Positions 43,601 through 50,902 are shown, numbered from the stretch's first letter. The stretch: DNA of 64,000 nucleotides from Sulfurimonas sp. HSL3-1 (GCF_039645995.1 NZ_CP147920.1:248001-312000), one strand, 5' to 3'. The notes: generated from the sequence alone by a model not told the origin. Translations and numbers: made by a program.

Positions 43601-44612
43601 TGAAGGTCAGTTTTTTCATCGGCACCATCAGGAGGATCCCCGCCGTTTTCCCGATGAAGTCGGCCAAGAAGAGCCCGATGGCCAGATGGGGAGCCGCTTT
43701 TAGTCCCTCGAGGTCGATGCTCATCCCGATCCAGAGGAAAAAGATGATGCCGAAAAATCCGTAGCTGACTGCGCGGACGGCCTTGGTCGCCTCCGCCCCG
43801 GTCTTCCCCGCCCCTGAAAATACCGGCCGCATCAGCATCCCTGCGACGATGGCCCCGACGACCAACCCAAGCCCGACGTACTCCGCGAAACCGCCGAAGA
43901 TAAAAAGGACGATGATCATCAGGAGGATCAGGTTGGGGACTTTGATCTGCAGCCAGCGCGAGAGGGGGACGAGGATGAGGCTGCGGACGCCCCAGGCGAC
44001 GGCGATGAAGATGGCCGTATTGGTCAGGATGTGAACGACCTCCATTGCATCGGAGGTGATGATGCCGCTGCGCTCCCCGATCCAGACGGAGACGAGCGCG
44101 ACGAGAAAGACCTCGATGACGTCGTCCATGACCCCGGCGCCGACGATGTAGTTGCCGACCTTGGTCCGCAGCAGTTTGAACTCATCGACGATCGGGACGA
44201 TGACGGCTTCGGCCGTCGGCATCCGTGTTAGTCCGATCACGACGGCGATAAGCCAGCCGTAATCGAGGTAGAGCATGAAGCCCAGGGCGAGGAGGAAGGG
44301 AACGGAGGTATTGAGTACCGTGGCGATCAGGATGTCATTGCCCTGGCGCCGCATCGCCTTCGTGTCGATCTGCAGGCCGATAAAAAAGAGGAGGAAAAGG
44401 ACGCCGAGATCCGCCAGCACGGTGAAAACGTCGCCGTTGACCCCCTGGGTCAACATCGGTTCGATCGGCGTATAGTGTGCCCCCATCGCCACGAAGAGCG
44501 CCGCGAGGATTCCCGGGATCTTCAGCCGTTCGAAGAGGCCGGCGAGGAGATAGGTCAGTGCAAACAGCAGTGCCAGCAGCAGTAAAAAGGCGCCGAGGGT
44601 CTGATCGTTCAT
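40659..44612 (-). CDS. Fusion of CPA2-type cation/proton antiporter with P2A-type (Ca2+-ATPase-like) P-type ATPase
   Basis: One uninterrupted frame of 1317 residues. Residues about 1-400 are a full CPA2 (KefB/Na+-H+ exchanger) domain of 12-13 helices with the Asp pair D163-D164 in GVMDDVIEV. A linker of about 25 residues follows. Residues about 425-1317 are a P-type ATPase: actuator TGES at 587-590, PEGLP at 703-707, phosphorylation Asp746 in DKTGTLT, and TGDGVND at 1044-1050. Residues that bind Ca2+ in SERCA have counterparts: E704, N1112, E1115, N1140, T1143, D1144 and E1225. Thus both modules look active, and the pump is of Ca2+ or Mn2+ type. The arrangement is unusual. I infer coupled handling of a cation and protons at one site. 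It starts 12 bases after an EI24-like gene with a weak ribosome site. Confidence 0.92.
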   Translation of the reverse strand: MNDQTLGAFLLLLALLFALTYLLAGLFERLKIPGILAALFVAMGAHYTPIEPMLTQGVNGDVFTVLADLGVLFLLFFIGLQIDTKAMRRQGNDILIATVLNTSVPFLLALGFMLYLDYGWLIAVVIGLTRMPTAEAVIVPIVDEFKLLRTKVGNYIVGAGVMDDVIEVFLVALVSVWIGERSGIITSDAMEVVHILTNTAIFIAVAWGVRSLILVPLSRWLQIKVPNLILLMIIVLFIFGGFAEYVGLGLVVGAIVAGMLMRPVFSGAGKTGAEATKAVRAVSYGFFGIIFFLWIGMSIDLEGLKAAPHLAIGLFLADFIGKTAGILLMVPMKKLTFKEALTIGIGLNVRLTTEIIVAKLLFDAQLIDLQLFTALVAASSFSTIAVPLLFIFIVSRWRSALTGGAKVVSAPLAGIVITETQTPWHAKAIAEVTALLGTDAGTGLDDARAKSRLAEAGPNRIEAVRKEGWGSILLRQFTDVLILILAAAAVVSFAVGEIGDTITILAIIILNGLLGFVQEFKAEKAIEALQKMLSPRCKVLRDGNRSEIDAEVLVPGDVVLLEIGDRVPADLRLLEAVNLKADESALTGESTSVTKSADSIPEATPLAERSDMVWMGTNVTNGYARGVVTGTGMATEFGRIARLTSEVEQTRTPLQKRLAVLGKRLGILSVAVSALVAIMGYLFGKPVMEMFLTGISLAVAVVPEGLPAVVTITLALGVKAMVRQNALLRRLQAAENLGSADVICTDKTGTLTQNQMTVQQIWLFGGGVTLTGSGYDPAGHFEADGRKVDYKGRADLLALLKTGLICNHASLHREAGAWGITGEPTEAALITAAYKAWMAPEDVRIVSEFSFNSERKRMTTVIDENEGRAAYVKGAPEVLLARAASYLEHGEIRPLDAEARSRFEAAYTALAASGLRTLALAMRTLTPETKLDPDTVEQELVLLGIAGIIDPPRPEVPEAIRTAKSAGIAVVMITGDAPLTAMAIAEKIGMHPPRAVTGAELETMNDAALASALQAEAIFARTTPENKLRIVKALQREGMVTAMTGDGVNDAPALKRADIGIAMGMRGTDVAKGASDMLLLDDNFASIVNAVREGRRQYDNIKKFVTYLLSSNIGEVLAIFINILLGGPLLLLPVQILWMNLVTDGMTAVALGMEPAEKGLMRRPPRAGNSAFLQRRGILMILLLGAYIAGATLWIFHYYLASGMAEPQAVMLAQTVAFTAIIVLEKMNVFNYRSLHAPMPIIGFLTNPWLLGAWVMTVSLQAAAVYVPFLQEALHTVALGWQDWLLIFEIALPLFVIVELYKWLEWWGRRNGLPAEA
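40662..40679. terminator. Hairpin over the convergent stop codons
   Basis: GGCCTCC (40662-40668) and GGAGGCC (40673-40679) form a perfect 7-bp stem with a four-base loop. It starts on the last base of the DUF6629-like gene and lies inside the end of the antiporter-ATPase gene. No clear T-run follows. Confidence 0.4.
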
Positions 44613-44624
44613 CCCGGCCCCGGC

Positions 44625-45545
44625 CTAGGCTTTGCTTTTGAGCCCGACGAGGTAGCGGAACATCATGATCTCCCCGATAAAGGGGCCGGCGAAGTTGAGC
44701 AGGGGAAAGAAGTTGAACAGTGCGGTGACGGCGGCGACGGCCCAGATGTGCTTGTCGCCCTTCTTGATGAGGCGCAACTCTTTGGCGTTGAAGAAGAGCG
44801 CCCCGACATCGTAGGTGAAGGTGTCCTTGACCAGCCAGACCCACAGCAGCAGCTGGACGAAGATATTGAGCACCGGGACGAAGAGCAGCGGCATCAGCAC
44901 CAGGGAGGCGGCAACGAACAGGAGGGTGTTCCTGGCGGTGTACACGAGCGAGCGCAGCTCGGCTTCGCTGTGCACATTCTCGTAGGGATAGACCTCTTCG
45001 CGGATACGGCGCAGCAGCACCGGCGAGTAGAGGCTCGTGAAAAAGAGCATGGTGATGATGGCGGCGTTGTAGAGGAAGTAGAAGATCAGCAGAGCGCTGA
45101 CCCCGTTCTCGACGGTATCGAAGGGGAGCATGGTCAGCAGTTTCAGTACGCCGTCGTAGATGGCGCTCCCCTTGAAAAGCCACACGACGGTCCAGAAGAC
45201 CGTGGCGCCCAGCAGCAGCCAGACGGCGGCCCGGGTAAAATCCTTTTTGGGAAGATCGCGGTAGAGCGTCACCGTCAGCAGCAGCGAGAGCAGGGCGACG
45301 GTGAGCATTATGACCTGGACCCAAAGGAAGGTCGAGAGCATCCACGCACCGTTGGAGCGGAGCATCGCAAAGGGGAGCCATTCGACGAGACGGTCGCTGA
45401 AGGTGAGGAAATGCTCCCAATAGAGCATCCCGATAATTGCCCAGATGCCCGCAGCCACCGTGGCGAAAATGACGAGGACGATCATCGTCCGCCGTCGCAG
45501 CACTTCTTCTATGCCGTCCAGAAACCCGTTGAAAAGCTCACGCAT
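44625..45545 (-). CDS. EI24/CysZ-like multi-helix membrane protein
   Basis: A 306-residue inner-membrane protein. I take the ATG at 45545 because AAAGGATTTGCG precedes it; the frame is open further upstream. It has six or more helices, with LWVWLVKDTFTYDVGALFFNAKELRLIKK and FNFFPLLNFAGPFIGEIMMFRYL near the C-terminus, matching the EI24 domain that includes the sulfate permease CysZ. It may be a sulfate or other anion channel. A TATAAT -10 lies at 45577-45582. It heads the transcript of the antiporter-ATPase fusion. Confidence 0.8.
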   Translation of the reverse strand: MRELFNGFLDGIEEVLRRRTMIVLVIFATVAAGIWAIIGMLYWEHFLTFSDRLVEWLPFAMLRSNGAWMLSTFLWVQVIMLTVALLSLLLTVTLYRDLPKKDFTRAAVWLLLGATVFWTVVWLFKGSAIYDGVLKLLTMLPFDTVENGVSALLIFYFLYNAAIITMLFFTSLYSPVLLRRIREEVYPYENVHSEAELRSLVYTARNTLLFVAASLVLMPLLFVPVLNIFVQLLLWVWLVKDTFTYDVGALFFNAKELRLIKKGDKHIWAVAAVTALFNFFPLLNFAGPFIGEIMMFRYLVGLKSKA

Positions 45546-45603
45546 CGCAAATCCTTTTTCATAGGTGGCGTGAACTATTATAGCACCGAATACTTTGGGT
45601 GCG

Positions 45604-46098
45604 TCAGGAGAAACGCTCCGCGATATGTCGCAGGCAGTTGCGCGCATCATCCGCCACGAGCGTGTGGGCGAACATCAGGTTGTGCGACAGGGCGAAGGAC
45701 TCGATGTTTTTGCCCTCCAGGCACTGCTCGGCATCTGCAGCGAGTCCCTGGTGTTCCCGCAGGCGTTCGAGCATGTGGCGGCGGTCGCCAGCGTAGGCGA
45801 AGACCGGTTTGCCGAGCGCCTCGGCGAACCCGACCTCGTAGACGGTGCCCGAGTCGGGTTCGAAACCGCGGAAGGGGTTGAGGTTCGCCATAACGATGTC
45901 GGCCCGGCGGATGAGGTCGAGGTTCGCTTTTCGGATCGCTTCGGCGGTCTTGTGCGGGTGGTCGAAGGCTTCGATAGCGTTGTCCAGGGGAAAGAGCCCC
46001 TCGAAGCCGTACTCGCTGCAGAGCTGTTTGAGGGCTTCACCCGCGGCAATAGGGTCAGGTTCGAAGACGTCGGGGCCGGCTAAATAGATCGTTTTCAT
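45604..46098 (-). CDS. Nucleoside 2-deoxyribosyltransferase
   Basis: A 164-residue cytoplasmic enzyme that exchanges bases on deoxyribonucleosides. The start MKTIYLAGPDVFEPD holds the substrate-binding YLAGP motif; RRADIVMANLNPFRGFEPDSGT and VYEVGFAEALGKPVFAY carry the catalytic Glu region. AAAGGATGCCGA precedes the ATG. It stands alone downstream of the structured gene-free stretch. Confidence 0.9.
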   Translation of the reverse strand: MKTIYLAGPDVFEPDPIAAGEALKQLCSEYGFEGLFPLDNAIEAFDHPHKTAEAIRKANLDLIRRADIVMANLNPFRGFEPDSGTVYEVGFAEALGKPVFAYAGDRRHMLERLREHQGLAADAEQCLEGKNIESFALSHNLMFAHTLVADDARNCLRHIAERFS

Positions 46099-46170
46099 TC
46101 GGCATCCTTTTGAAGTTATTAAGTCGCGCGGTCTATCTGCGCGGGGGCATCGCGCCGAGCGAAACCCAGT

Positions 46171-46380
46171 GTTAGCGTAGGTATCCGGACTTTGTTCGGA
46201 TGCCGTAATAAACGAGTGTGTTCTCTTTCTTCTTTACGACTCGGCATTTAGTGCCTCGCATGTATTGCGCTTTAGCGCTTATGCTTGCACAAAGAAGAAA
46301 CCGAACCCGAAAGAAGAAAGTGCAAAAAGCTGCCGCTTTCGGGGCATTCCAATCCTCGGTGATCCGGCCGACACGCTAAC
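46171..46380. repeat. Structured gene-free element with nested inverted repeats
   Basis: This fills most of the only gap above 300 bases (46099-46429). Outer arms GTTAGCGT (46171-46178) and ACGCTAAC (46373-46380) are perfect inverted repeats 210 bp apart. Inside are an 11-bp hairpin with a TTT loop (46180-46204, two G-U pairs), a perfect 10-bp pair TTTCTTCTTT (46226-46235) with AAAGAAGAAA (46291-46300, repeated at 46310-46319), small hairpins GGCA/TGCC (46243-46255) and GCGC/GCGC (46267-46278) with TTTA-type loops, and AAAGC/GCTTT (46326-46339). It looks like a folded RNA or a mobile-type repeat unit. No ORF with a start signal lies in it. Confidence 0.55.
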
Positions 46381-46429
46381 TACCGTTTCAGCCTTGGCAG
46401 AAAAATCGGATGCGGACTCTCTTCACTTT

Positions 46430-46948
46430 TCACTCTTCGTGCTTTGCCAGTATTTTATCGGCAATGATCCCCTGCAGCCAGGCGCCCAGCAGGATGTAGA
46501 AGCTGAGCACGAGGGTGAACCCGATGCCGAAGTAGCTGATCATCACGGGGAGCCAGGGGAGTTTGATGGCCCGGGCGTAGAAGAAGGCGACGATGAGGCC
46601 GTCGCGGGCCCCCTGGGCGCGCAGGTCGGCGAGCATGGGGTACCAGACGTATCCGGGGCCGTGGCTGAGGATGCCGCCGAAGAGGGCGATGAACCAGCCG
46701 CGAAGCCGTGAGCCCTTGCCGAGGTGTTTCGCGATGCTCTTGGGTTTCAAAAAGGTGTTGAGCAGGGCGGTGAGAAAAAAGACGACGAGCAGGATCGGCA
46801 GTATCTTGACCAGAATACCGAAGCTCTCTTCGGCGGCGAGGAGCGTCTTCTCCGGGGCGAACAGGGCTGCCGCGCCGTAGAGCAGGAGGGTGACGGCGAG
46901 CAGGACGCAGCCGTTGCACTTCGGCTTTTTAGGGGTCTTCTGTTTCAT
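46430..46948 (-). CDS. Permease half, ArsP/DUF318 family (C-terminal-type subunit)
   Basis: A 172-residue membrane protein with four to five helices. GPGYVWYPMLADLRAQGARDGLIVAFFYARAIKLPW-type sequence (conserved GPGYVWYP and FYARAIKLP) matches the second half of COG0701/PF03773 permeases. A CNGC motif at about residues 11-14 near the N-terminus could bind metal. It starts in an ATGA overlap with the other half. ArsP in Campylobacter exports organic arsenicals in a single chain; here the function is split over two genes. Confidence 0.78.
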   Translation of the reverse strand: MKQKTPKKPKCNGCVLLAVTLLLYGAAALFAPEKTLLAAEESFGILVKILPILLVVFFLTALLNTFLKPKSIAKHLGKGSRLRGWFIALFGGILSHGPGYVWYPMLADLRAQGARDGLIVAFFYARAIKLPWLPVMISYFGIGFTLVLSFYILLGAWLQGIIADKILAKHEE

Positions 46949-47376
46949 GAGAGCCCCTGCAGCGTCAGGGCGGTCGCAACACCGATCAGCATGGCGAAAA
47001 CGAAGCTGAGCAGGTTACGGACAATGGTGAACCGTCGTCCGAAAAGGGAGGCCTCCAGCGGCAGCTGGATGATCCCGAGCGTCACCCAGGCGAGGATAAA
47101 AGCGGTGACGGCATAGAGGGAGATCCCCTGGCCGAGCAGCTCGCCGCCGATGATATAGCTGATGACGGGCTGGCCGATGGAGATCCCCCCGATGACGGTC
47201 CCGATCAGGGTGTCGACGAGGGGTGAGCCGCTGAAAAGCGCGCGGAGCATCTCCGGGGAGACAAAGGCCTGGAAAAGGCCCACCAGGGAGATGACGGCCA
47301 GGAGCATCGGCGTCATGGCGGCGAGGGAACGCAGAGCTTTGCCAAAGGCTTCTTCGGCGCGGGAGTGTTCTTTCAT
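46945..47376 (-). CDS. Permease half, ArsP/DUF318 family (N-terminal-type subunit)
   Basis: A 143-residue membrane protein with four helices. GGISIGQPVISYIIGGELL and AVTAFILAWVTLGIIQLPLE are typical of PF03773. With its partner it sums to about 315 residues, the length of one-chain ArsP-type permeases. The start is of the leaderless type: TACAAT, six bases, ATG, no Shine-Dalgarno. Substrate unknown. Confidence 0.8.
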   Translation of the reverse strand: MKEHSRAEEAFGKALRSLAAMTPMLLAVISLVGLFQAFVSPEMLRALFSGSPLVDTLIGTVIGGISIGQPVISYIIGGELLGQGISLYAVTAFILAWVTLGIIQLPLEASLFGRRFTIVRNLLSFVFAMLIGVATALTLQGLS

Positions 47377-47382
47377 ACCGTG

Positions 47383-47388
47383 ATTGTA
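47383..47388 (-). promoter_or_regulatory. -10 box TACAAT of leaderless permease operon
   Basis: TACAAT on the minus strand, six bases (CACGGT), then the ATG at 47376. It begins only five bases after the cyd terminator hairpin, so the operon has no room for an upstream -35 box outside the hairpin. Confidence 0.6.
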
Positions 47389-47392
47389 TCGA

Positions 47393-47415
47393 AACCCCCT
47401 GTCGTTAAGGGGGTT
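47393..47415 (-). terminator. Terminator hairpin of the cyd operon
   Basis: AACCCCCT (47393-47400) and AGGGGGTT (47408-47415) form an 8-bp stem with a seven-base loop, overlapping the stop codon of the small cyd gene. Only three T follow, so it may be partial. Confidence 0.5.
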
Positions 47416-47533
47416 ACGACTGCTCTTTTTCGCGGCGCGCGATCTCGTCGACGTTGAGGCGGACGAAGCGGTAGCTGACGTAGATGATCAGCGGCCAGGA
47501 TGCAAACCAGAGAAGTGAAGATGTGTAGTCCAT
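47414..47533 (-). CDS. Small single-helix protein, candidate CydX-type bd oxidase subunit
   Basis: The ATG at 47533 follows AAGGAGCACAGT and gives 39 residues: one membrane helix (SSLLWFASWPLIIYVSYRFV) and a charged C-terminus. It lies 11 bases after cydB, in the place of cydX in other cytochrome bd operons. CydX, CydS and CydH are single-helix subunits that stabilise haem binding. It is not clearly similar to E. coli CydX, so the assignment rests on size, topology and position. Confidence 0.65.
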   Translation of the reverse strand: MDYTSSLLWFASWPLIIYVSYRFVRLNVDEIARREKEQS

Positions 47534-47543
47534 ACTGTGCTCC

Positions 47544-48677
47544 TTAATAGTTATGCGCGTCGGGCGCGGTGATCTCGTCTTCAGTGATCTTGACCCGGTC
47601 CATCGCACGCCACGCATAGGCGATGTAGGCGAGGACGAAGGGCACCATCAGCGAGACGTAGCTCATGACGGTCAGCGTATAGAGGCTGCCCGAGGCATTC
47701 TCGATGGTGAGCGAATGCTGGATGTCGTGCGTCGAGGGGTAGAAGGCCGTGCCGTTAAACCCGACGGCAAGCAGGACCGCCATGACGGTGAGCACGATGC
47801 CGACCCCGTTGGTCCAGGCGCAGCAGCTTTTGCCGCGGAAGACCGTGTTGAAAACGGAAAGCAGGACCATGACGACTCCGGCGAGGAACATGGCGCCGAC
47901 GGCCGGCATCTCGATGAAGTTCCAGAAGTACTTGTGCGGCACCATCGAGACCGTTTTGGTGGCGGCGTCGTAGGCGAAGCCGTCCTTGAGAAAGATCCAC
48001 GCGACGAAGCCGAGGAAGAAGGGGAGGAACCAGACGATGTTGCGCTTGATCATCGTCCGGGCCTTGGCCTCGATCGGCGCGTGGTCGATGTTTGAGATGA
48101 AGTACATCCCCGCCGCGATGCGCACGAGGAAGAGCAGGGCGAAGCCCAGCAGGTAGTTCATGGGGTTGAGCAGCGCTTCAAGGCCCCTGGACGCCCCCTG
48201 CCAGTGGACGAAGTTGCTCTCATCGAGGGCGAAATCCGCGCCGCTGAAGAAAGTGCTGATGGCAATGCCGAGCAGCACGACGCCGAGGCTGCCGTTGATG
48301 TAGAGGAAGGCCTCGTAGGTCTTCTGCCCGAGCACGTTGTCGGGCTTTTTGCGGTATTCGTAGCTGACCGCCTGGATGATAAAGCAGAAGAGGATGACCA
48401 TCCAGACCCAGTATGCTCCGCCGAAGCTCGTGGCGTAAAAGAGCGGGAAGGCGGCAAAGAGCGCCCCGCCGAAGAGCACCAGGGTCGTGAAGCCGAGTTC
48501 CCATTTGCGCCCGAGGGAGTTGACGAGCATCGTCTTCTCCGTCTCGTTGTCGCTGAGTTGGTTCAGCAGGGTCTGGCCCCCCTGGATAAACATGATATAG
48601 ACAAAGAGTCCGCCCAACAGGCTGATGATGATCCACCAGTACTGCTGGAGTTGTAAAAAGGTGAGTTGTTCAAACAT
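47544..48677 (-). CDS. cydB: Cytochrome bd ubiquinol oxidase subunit II
   Basis: A 377-residue inner-membrane protein with eight to nine helices. Start MFEQLTFLQLQQYWWIIISLLGG and the DxFxG-type and W-rich segments fit CydB. It overlaps the cydA end by one base. With CydA it reduces oxygen to water with high affinity and withstands sulfide and nitric oxide. Confidence 0.94.
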   Translation of the reverse strand: MFEQLTFLQLQQYWWIIISLLGGLFVYIMFIQGGQTLLNQLSDNETEKTMLVNSLGRKWELGFTTLVLFGGALFAAFPLFYATSFGGAYWVWMVILFCFIIQAVSYEYRKKPDNVLGQKTYEAFLYINGSLGVVLLGIAISTFFSGADFALDESNFVHWQGASRGLEALLNPMNYLLGFALLFLVRIAAGMYFISNIDHAPIEAKARTMIKRNIVWFLPFFLGFVAWIFLKDGFAYDAATKTVSMVPHKYFWNFIEMPAVGAMFLAGVVMVLLSVFNTVFRGKSCCAWTNGVGIVLTVMAVLLAVGFNGTAFYPSTHDIQHSLTIENASGSLYTLTVMSYVSLMVPFVLAYIAYAWRAMDRVKITEDEITAPDAHNY

Positions 48678-50215
48678 CAGTGGTCTCCTCCGTCGGGTCC
48701 GATTTTAATCTGGCGGAGCATGATCTTGATCTCCGCGACGAGCAGCGCCGTAAAGAGCGCCGCGAACATCCAGAAGGTCGTCTGGACGCTACTGCTCGAG
48801 ATGTCCGTCATCGCGATGCCGACGGGCAGCAGGTCCTGAACGGCCCAGGGCTGGCGGCCGACCTCGGCGACGATCCATCCCGCCTCGGCGGCGATGTAGC
48901 CCAGCGGGATCGAGAGCAGGCCGAGCCAGAGCAGTTTGCGGAAGCGCTCGATCTCATTGGCCATCGTCAGGTAGAGAAGCGCCAGGAAGAGTACGATGAA
49001 CCAGCTGCCGAGTCCCACCATGATGTGGAAGCTGTAAAAGGTCAGGGCGATCGGCGGGACGATATCTTCGGGTTTCTCGAGGTAGCCGTAGCCGAAGTCG
49101 GCGATGTGCGTCTCAAGCACGCCGCGCGCCTCGGCGGCGGCAGCGTCGTCGCCCGCTTTGACGGCCGCCTTGTACTCTTTGAAGGCGGCGACGGCCACCT
49201 TGCCGCGGTCGATCCGCGCCTGCGCCGGTTCGATGCCGTGCTTTTCGTTGCCGTAGACGAGGTCGTCGAGGCCCGGCACGAAGGCGTCGATGTCGTGGTA
49301 GCCCAGGAAGGAGAGGGCGTAGGGGATCTCGATGTCGCCGTAGAACTCGTGGCGGTCGTCGCCGAGCTCCTTTTCGGTGTTGAGGATGCCGAAGGCGATG
49401 ATGCCCGCGCGGGTCTCGCCTTGGTAGAGCCCCTCCATCGCGGCCAGTTTGACCGGCTGTTTCTGCGCGACGTTGTAGGCGCTTTCGTCCCCGCTAAGCG
49501 CGAGGAAGAGCGAGACGAGCAGACCGAAGGAGGCGCCGACGACCATGCTGCGCTTGGCGATCAGCATGTCACGCCCCTTCAGCAGGTACCAGCCGGAGAT
49601 CCCGACGACGAAGAGCGCCGCGATGACGTAGCCGCTGCTGATGGTGTGCAGGAATTTCGACATGGCCACCGGGGAGAGGACGACGTCCCAGAAGGAGACC
49701 ATCTCGTTACGGGCGGTGTCGGGGTTGAAGGCCATGCCGACGGGGTACTGCATCCAGCCGTTGGCGACGAGGATCCAGAGCGCGGAGAGGTTCGATCCGA
49801 CCGCGACGAGCCAGGTGGAGAGGAGGTGAAACCCCTTGCCCACCTTGTCCCAGCCGAAGAACATGACGGCGAAGAAAGTCGACTCCATAAAGAAGGCGAG
49901 GATCCCCTCGACCGCCAGGGGCGCGCCGAAGATGTCGCCGACGAACCAGGAGTAGTTGGCCCAGTTGGTGCCGAACTCGAACTCCATGATCAGCCCCGTG
50001 GCGACGCCGACGGCGAAGTTGATGGCAAAGAGCGTCATCCAGAATTTCGTCGCCCGCTTCCATTGGGGGTCGTTCGTGCGGACATAGAGGGTCTCCATGA
50101 TCGCCACGATAAAGGAGAGTCCCAGGGTGAGCGGGACGAAGAGGAAGTGGTAGATCGCCGTCAGGGCAAACTGGGCCCGTGCCCAGTCAACGCTTGCGGC
50201 CGTTTCATACAGCAT
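48677..50215 (-). CDS. cydA: Cytochrome bd ubiquinol oxidase subunit I
   Basis: A 512-residue, nine-helix protein. The haem ligand His of helix 1 is in TAIYHFLFVPLTLG (about H23); the EFGTNWANYSWFVGDIFGAPLA and FMESTFFAVMFFGW stretches carry the conserved Glu residues. The quinol loop is long, with about 150 residues between helices 6 and 7. AAAAGGATAATTA precedes the ATG. DUF4492 upstream and the small subunit downstream complete the locus. Confidence 0.96.
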   Translation of the reverse strand: MLYETAASVDWARAQFALTAIYHFLFVPLTLGLSFIVAIMETLYVRTNDPQWKRATKFWMTLFAINFAVGVATGLIMEFEFGTNWANYSWFVGDIFGAPLAVEGILAFFMESTFFAVMFFGWDKVGKGFHLLSTWLVAVGSNLSALWILVANGWMQYPVGMAFNPDTARNEMVSFWDVVLSPVAMSKFLHTISSGYVIAALFVVGISGWYLLKGRDMLIAKRSMVVGASFGLLVSLFLALSGDESAYNVAQKQPVKLAAMEGLYQGETRAGIIAFGILNTEKELGDDRHEFYGDIEIPYALSFLGYHDIDAFVPGLDDLVYGNEKHGIEPAQARIDRGKVAVAAFKEYKAAVKAGDDAAAAEARGVLETHIADFGYGYLEKPEDIVPPIALTFYSFHIMVGLGSWFIVLFLALLYLTMANEIERFRKLLWLGLLSIPLGYIAAEAGWIVAEVGRQPWAVQDLLPVGIAMTDISSSSVQTTFWMFAALFTALLVAEIKIMLRQIKIGPDGGDH

Positions 50216-50283
50216 TAATTATCCTTTTCATTTTCATTTTTGCCCTGTTTTCGACACGCTTCTCCCCTTTTGGGGTGCAGAGT

Positions 50284-50289
50284 ATTATA
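50284..50289 (-). promoter_or_regulatory. -10 box TATAAT upstream of cydA
   Basis: TATAAT on the minus strand predicts transcription from about 50277. The 60-base leader can form CCCC/GGGG (50264-50275). This promoter would let cydAB be expressed apart from DUF4492. Confidence 0.5.
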
Positions 50290-50312
50290 GTATCTTATGA
50301 ACTACAGGGGAG

Positions 50313-50522
50313 TTACGGTGTGCCCGTCAGCTGTCGGCTTACATACTCCTGCCGCGCTTCGTCGCTGTCAAAACGGCTCTGCAGGGTATCGCTGAAGAAG
50401 AGCATCTTGATCACACCAAAAAGTATGAGAAGCTTGACGGCCACGACGGTCCAGAGCGTACGGCCCAGCCGCATGGCACTGAAACCGTCCCGGTAAAAAC
50501 GGTAAATGGCTGAAAGCTTCAT
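50313..50522 (-). CDS. DUF4492 domain-containing small membrane protein
   Basis: A 69-residue protein with one helix (VVAVKLLILFGVIKMLFF) after a basic start (IYRFYRDGFSAM). DUF4492 genes are found next to cydAB in Campylobacterota and Bacteroidota, so it probably helps assembly or function of cytochrome bd. GAGGATAGGATC precedes the start. Confidence 0.88.
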   Translation of the reverse strand: MKLSAIYRFYRDGFSAMRLGRTLWTVVAVKLLILFGVIKMLFFSDTLQSRFDSDEARQEYVSRQLTGTP

Positions 50523-50536
50523 GATCCTATCCTCGC

Positions 50537-50902
50537 TCAGTGGGTGGAACAGGTCCCTTTGCCGCCGAGGGCGCCGAGGGCGTTTTGGATGACCCGCTCG
50601 ACGGAGTCGCGTACCGTCGGCGATTCGCGGTCCACATAGACGGTGAGCCCCGCCTGTTCAAACCCTTTGGCCGGGGAACCGCCGATACCCGAAACGACCA
50701 GGGCGTCCGGGTGCAGGGCCATGATATTGGCGACGGCGTTGCCGCAGCCCCCGGCATCATGGCCGGGGTTGACGATACCTTCGACATCCATTATACGATT
50801 ATTTTCGACGGTAACGAGGGTATAGAACTTCGCCTTGCCGAAGTGTGCCCCGCGGCGGGAGAGGAATCCCATGTCTTCATCGGTCGGAAATACGATTTTC
50901 AT
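50537..50902 (-). CDS. NifX/NifB-domain (dinitrogenase FeMo-cofactor-like) protein
   Basis: A 121-residue cytoplasmic protein with the NifX/NafY/NifB C-terminal fold: IVFPTDEDMGFLSRRGAHFGKAKF, VNPGHDAGGCGNAVANIMAL and ALVVSGIGGSPAKGFEQAGL. Family members carry metal-sulfur cofactor precursors. The single GGCG Cys may bind metal. It overlaps the His-rich paralogue by ATGA. No nitrogenase genes are nearby, so a general iron-sulfur role is more likely. Confidence 0.87.
   Translation of the reverse strand: MKIVFPTDEDMGFLSRRGAHFGKAKFYTLVTVENNRIMDVEGIVNPGHDAGGCGNAVANIMALHPDALVVSGIGGSPAKGFEQAGLTVYVDRESPTVRDSVERVIQNALGALGGKGTCSTH

Noticed and set aside
46171-46380. Integron attC site
   Set aside because: An attC site has YYYAAC at the 5' end and GTTRRR at the 3' end. 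Here the order is reversed on both strands and GTTAGCG does not fit GTTRRRY.
46265-46711. Open frame of 148 codons crossing the structured element
   Set aside because: It runs antisense into the permease gene, has no ribosome site, and its first part is the inverted-repeat element.
46945-46948. Frameshift splitting one permease gene into a pseudogene pair
   Set aside because: Each half has its own complete start and stop in an ATGA overlap, and no conserved residues appear lost; a genuine two-gene form is more likely, although a check in relatives is worthwhile.
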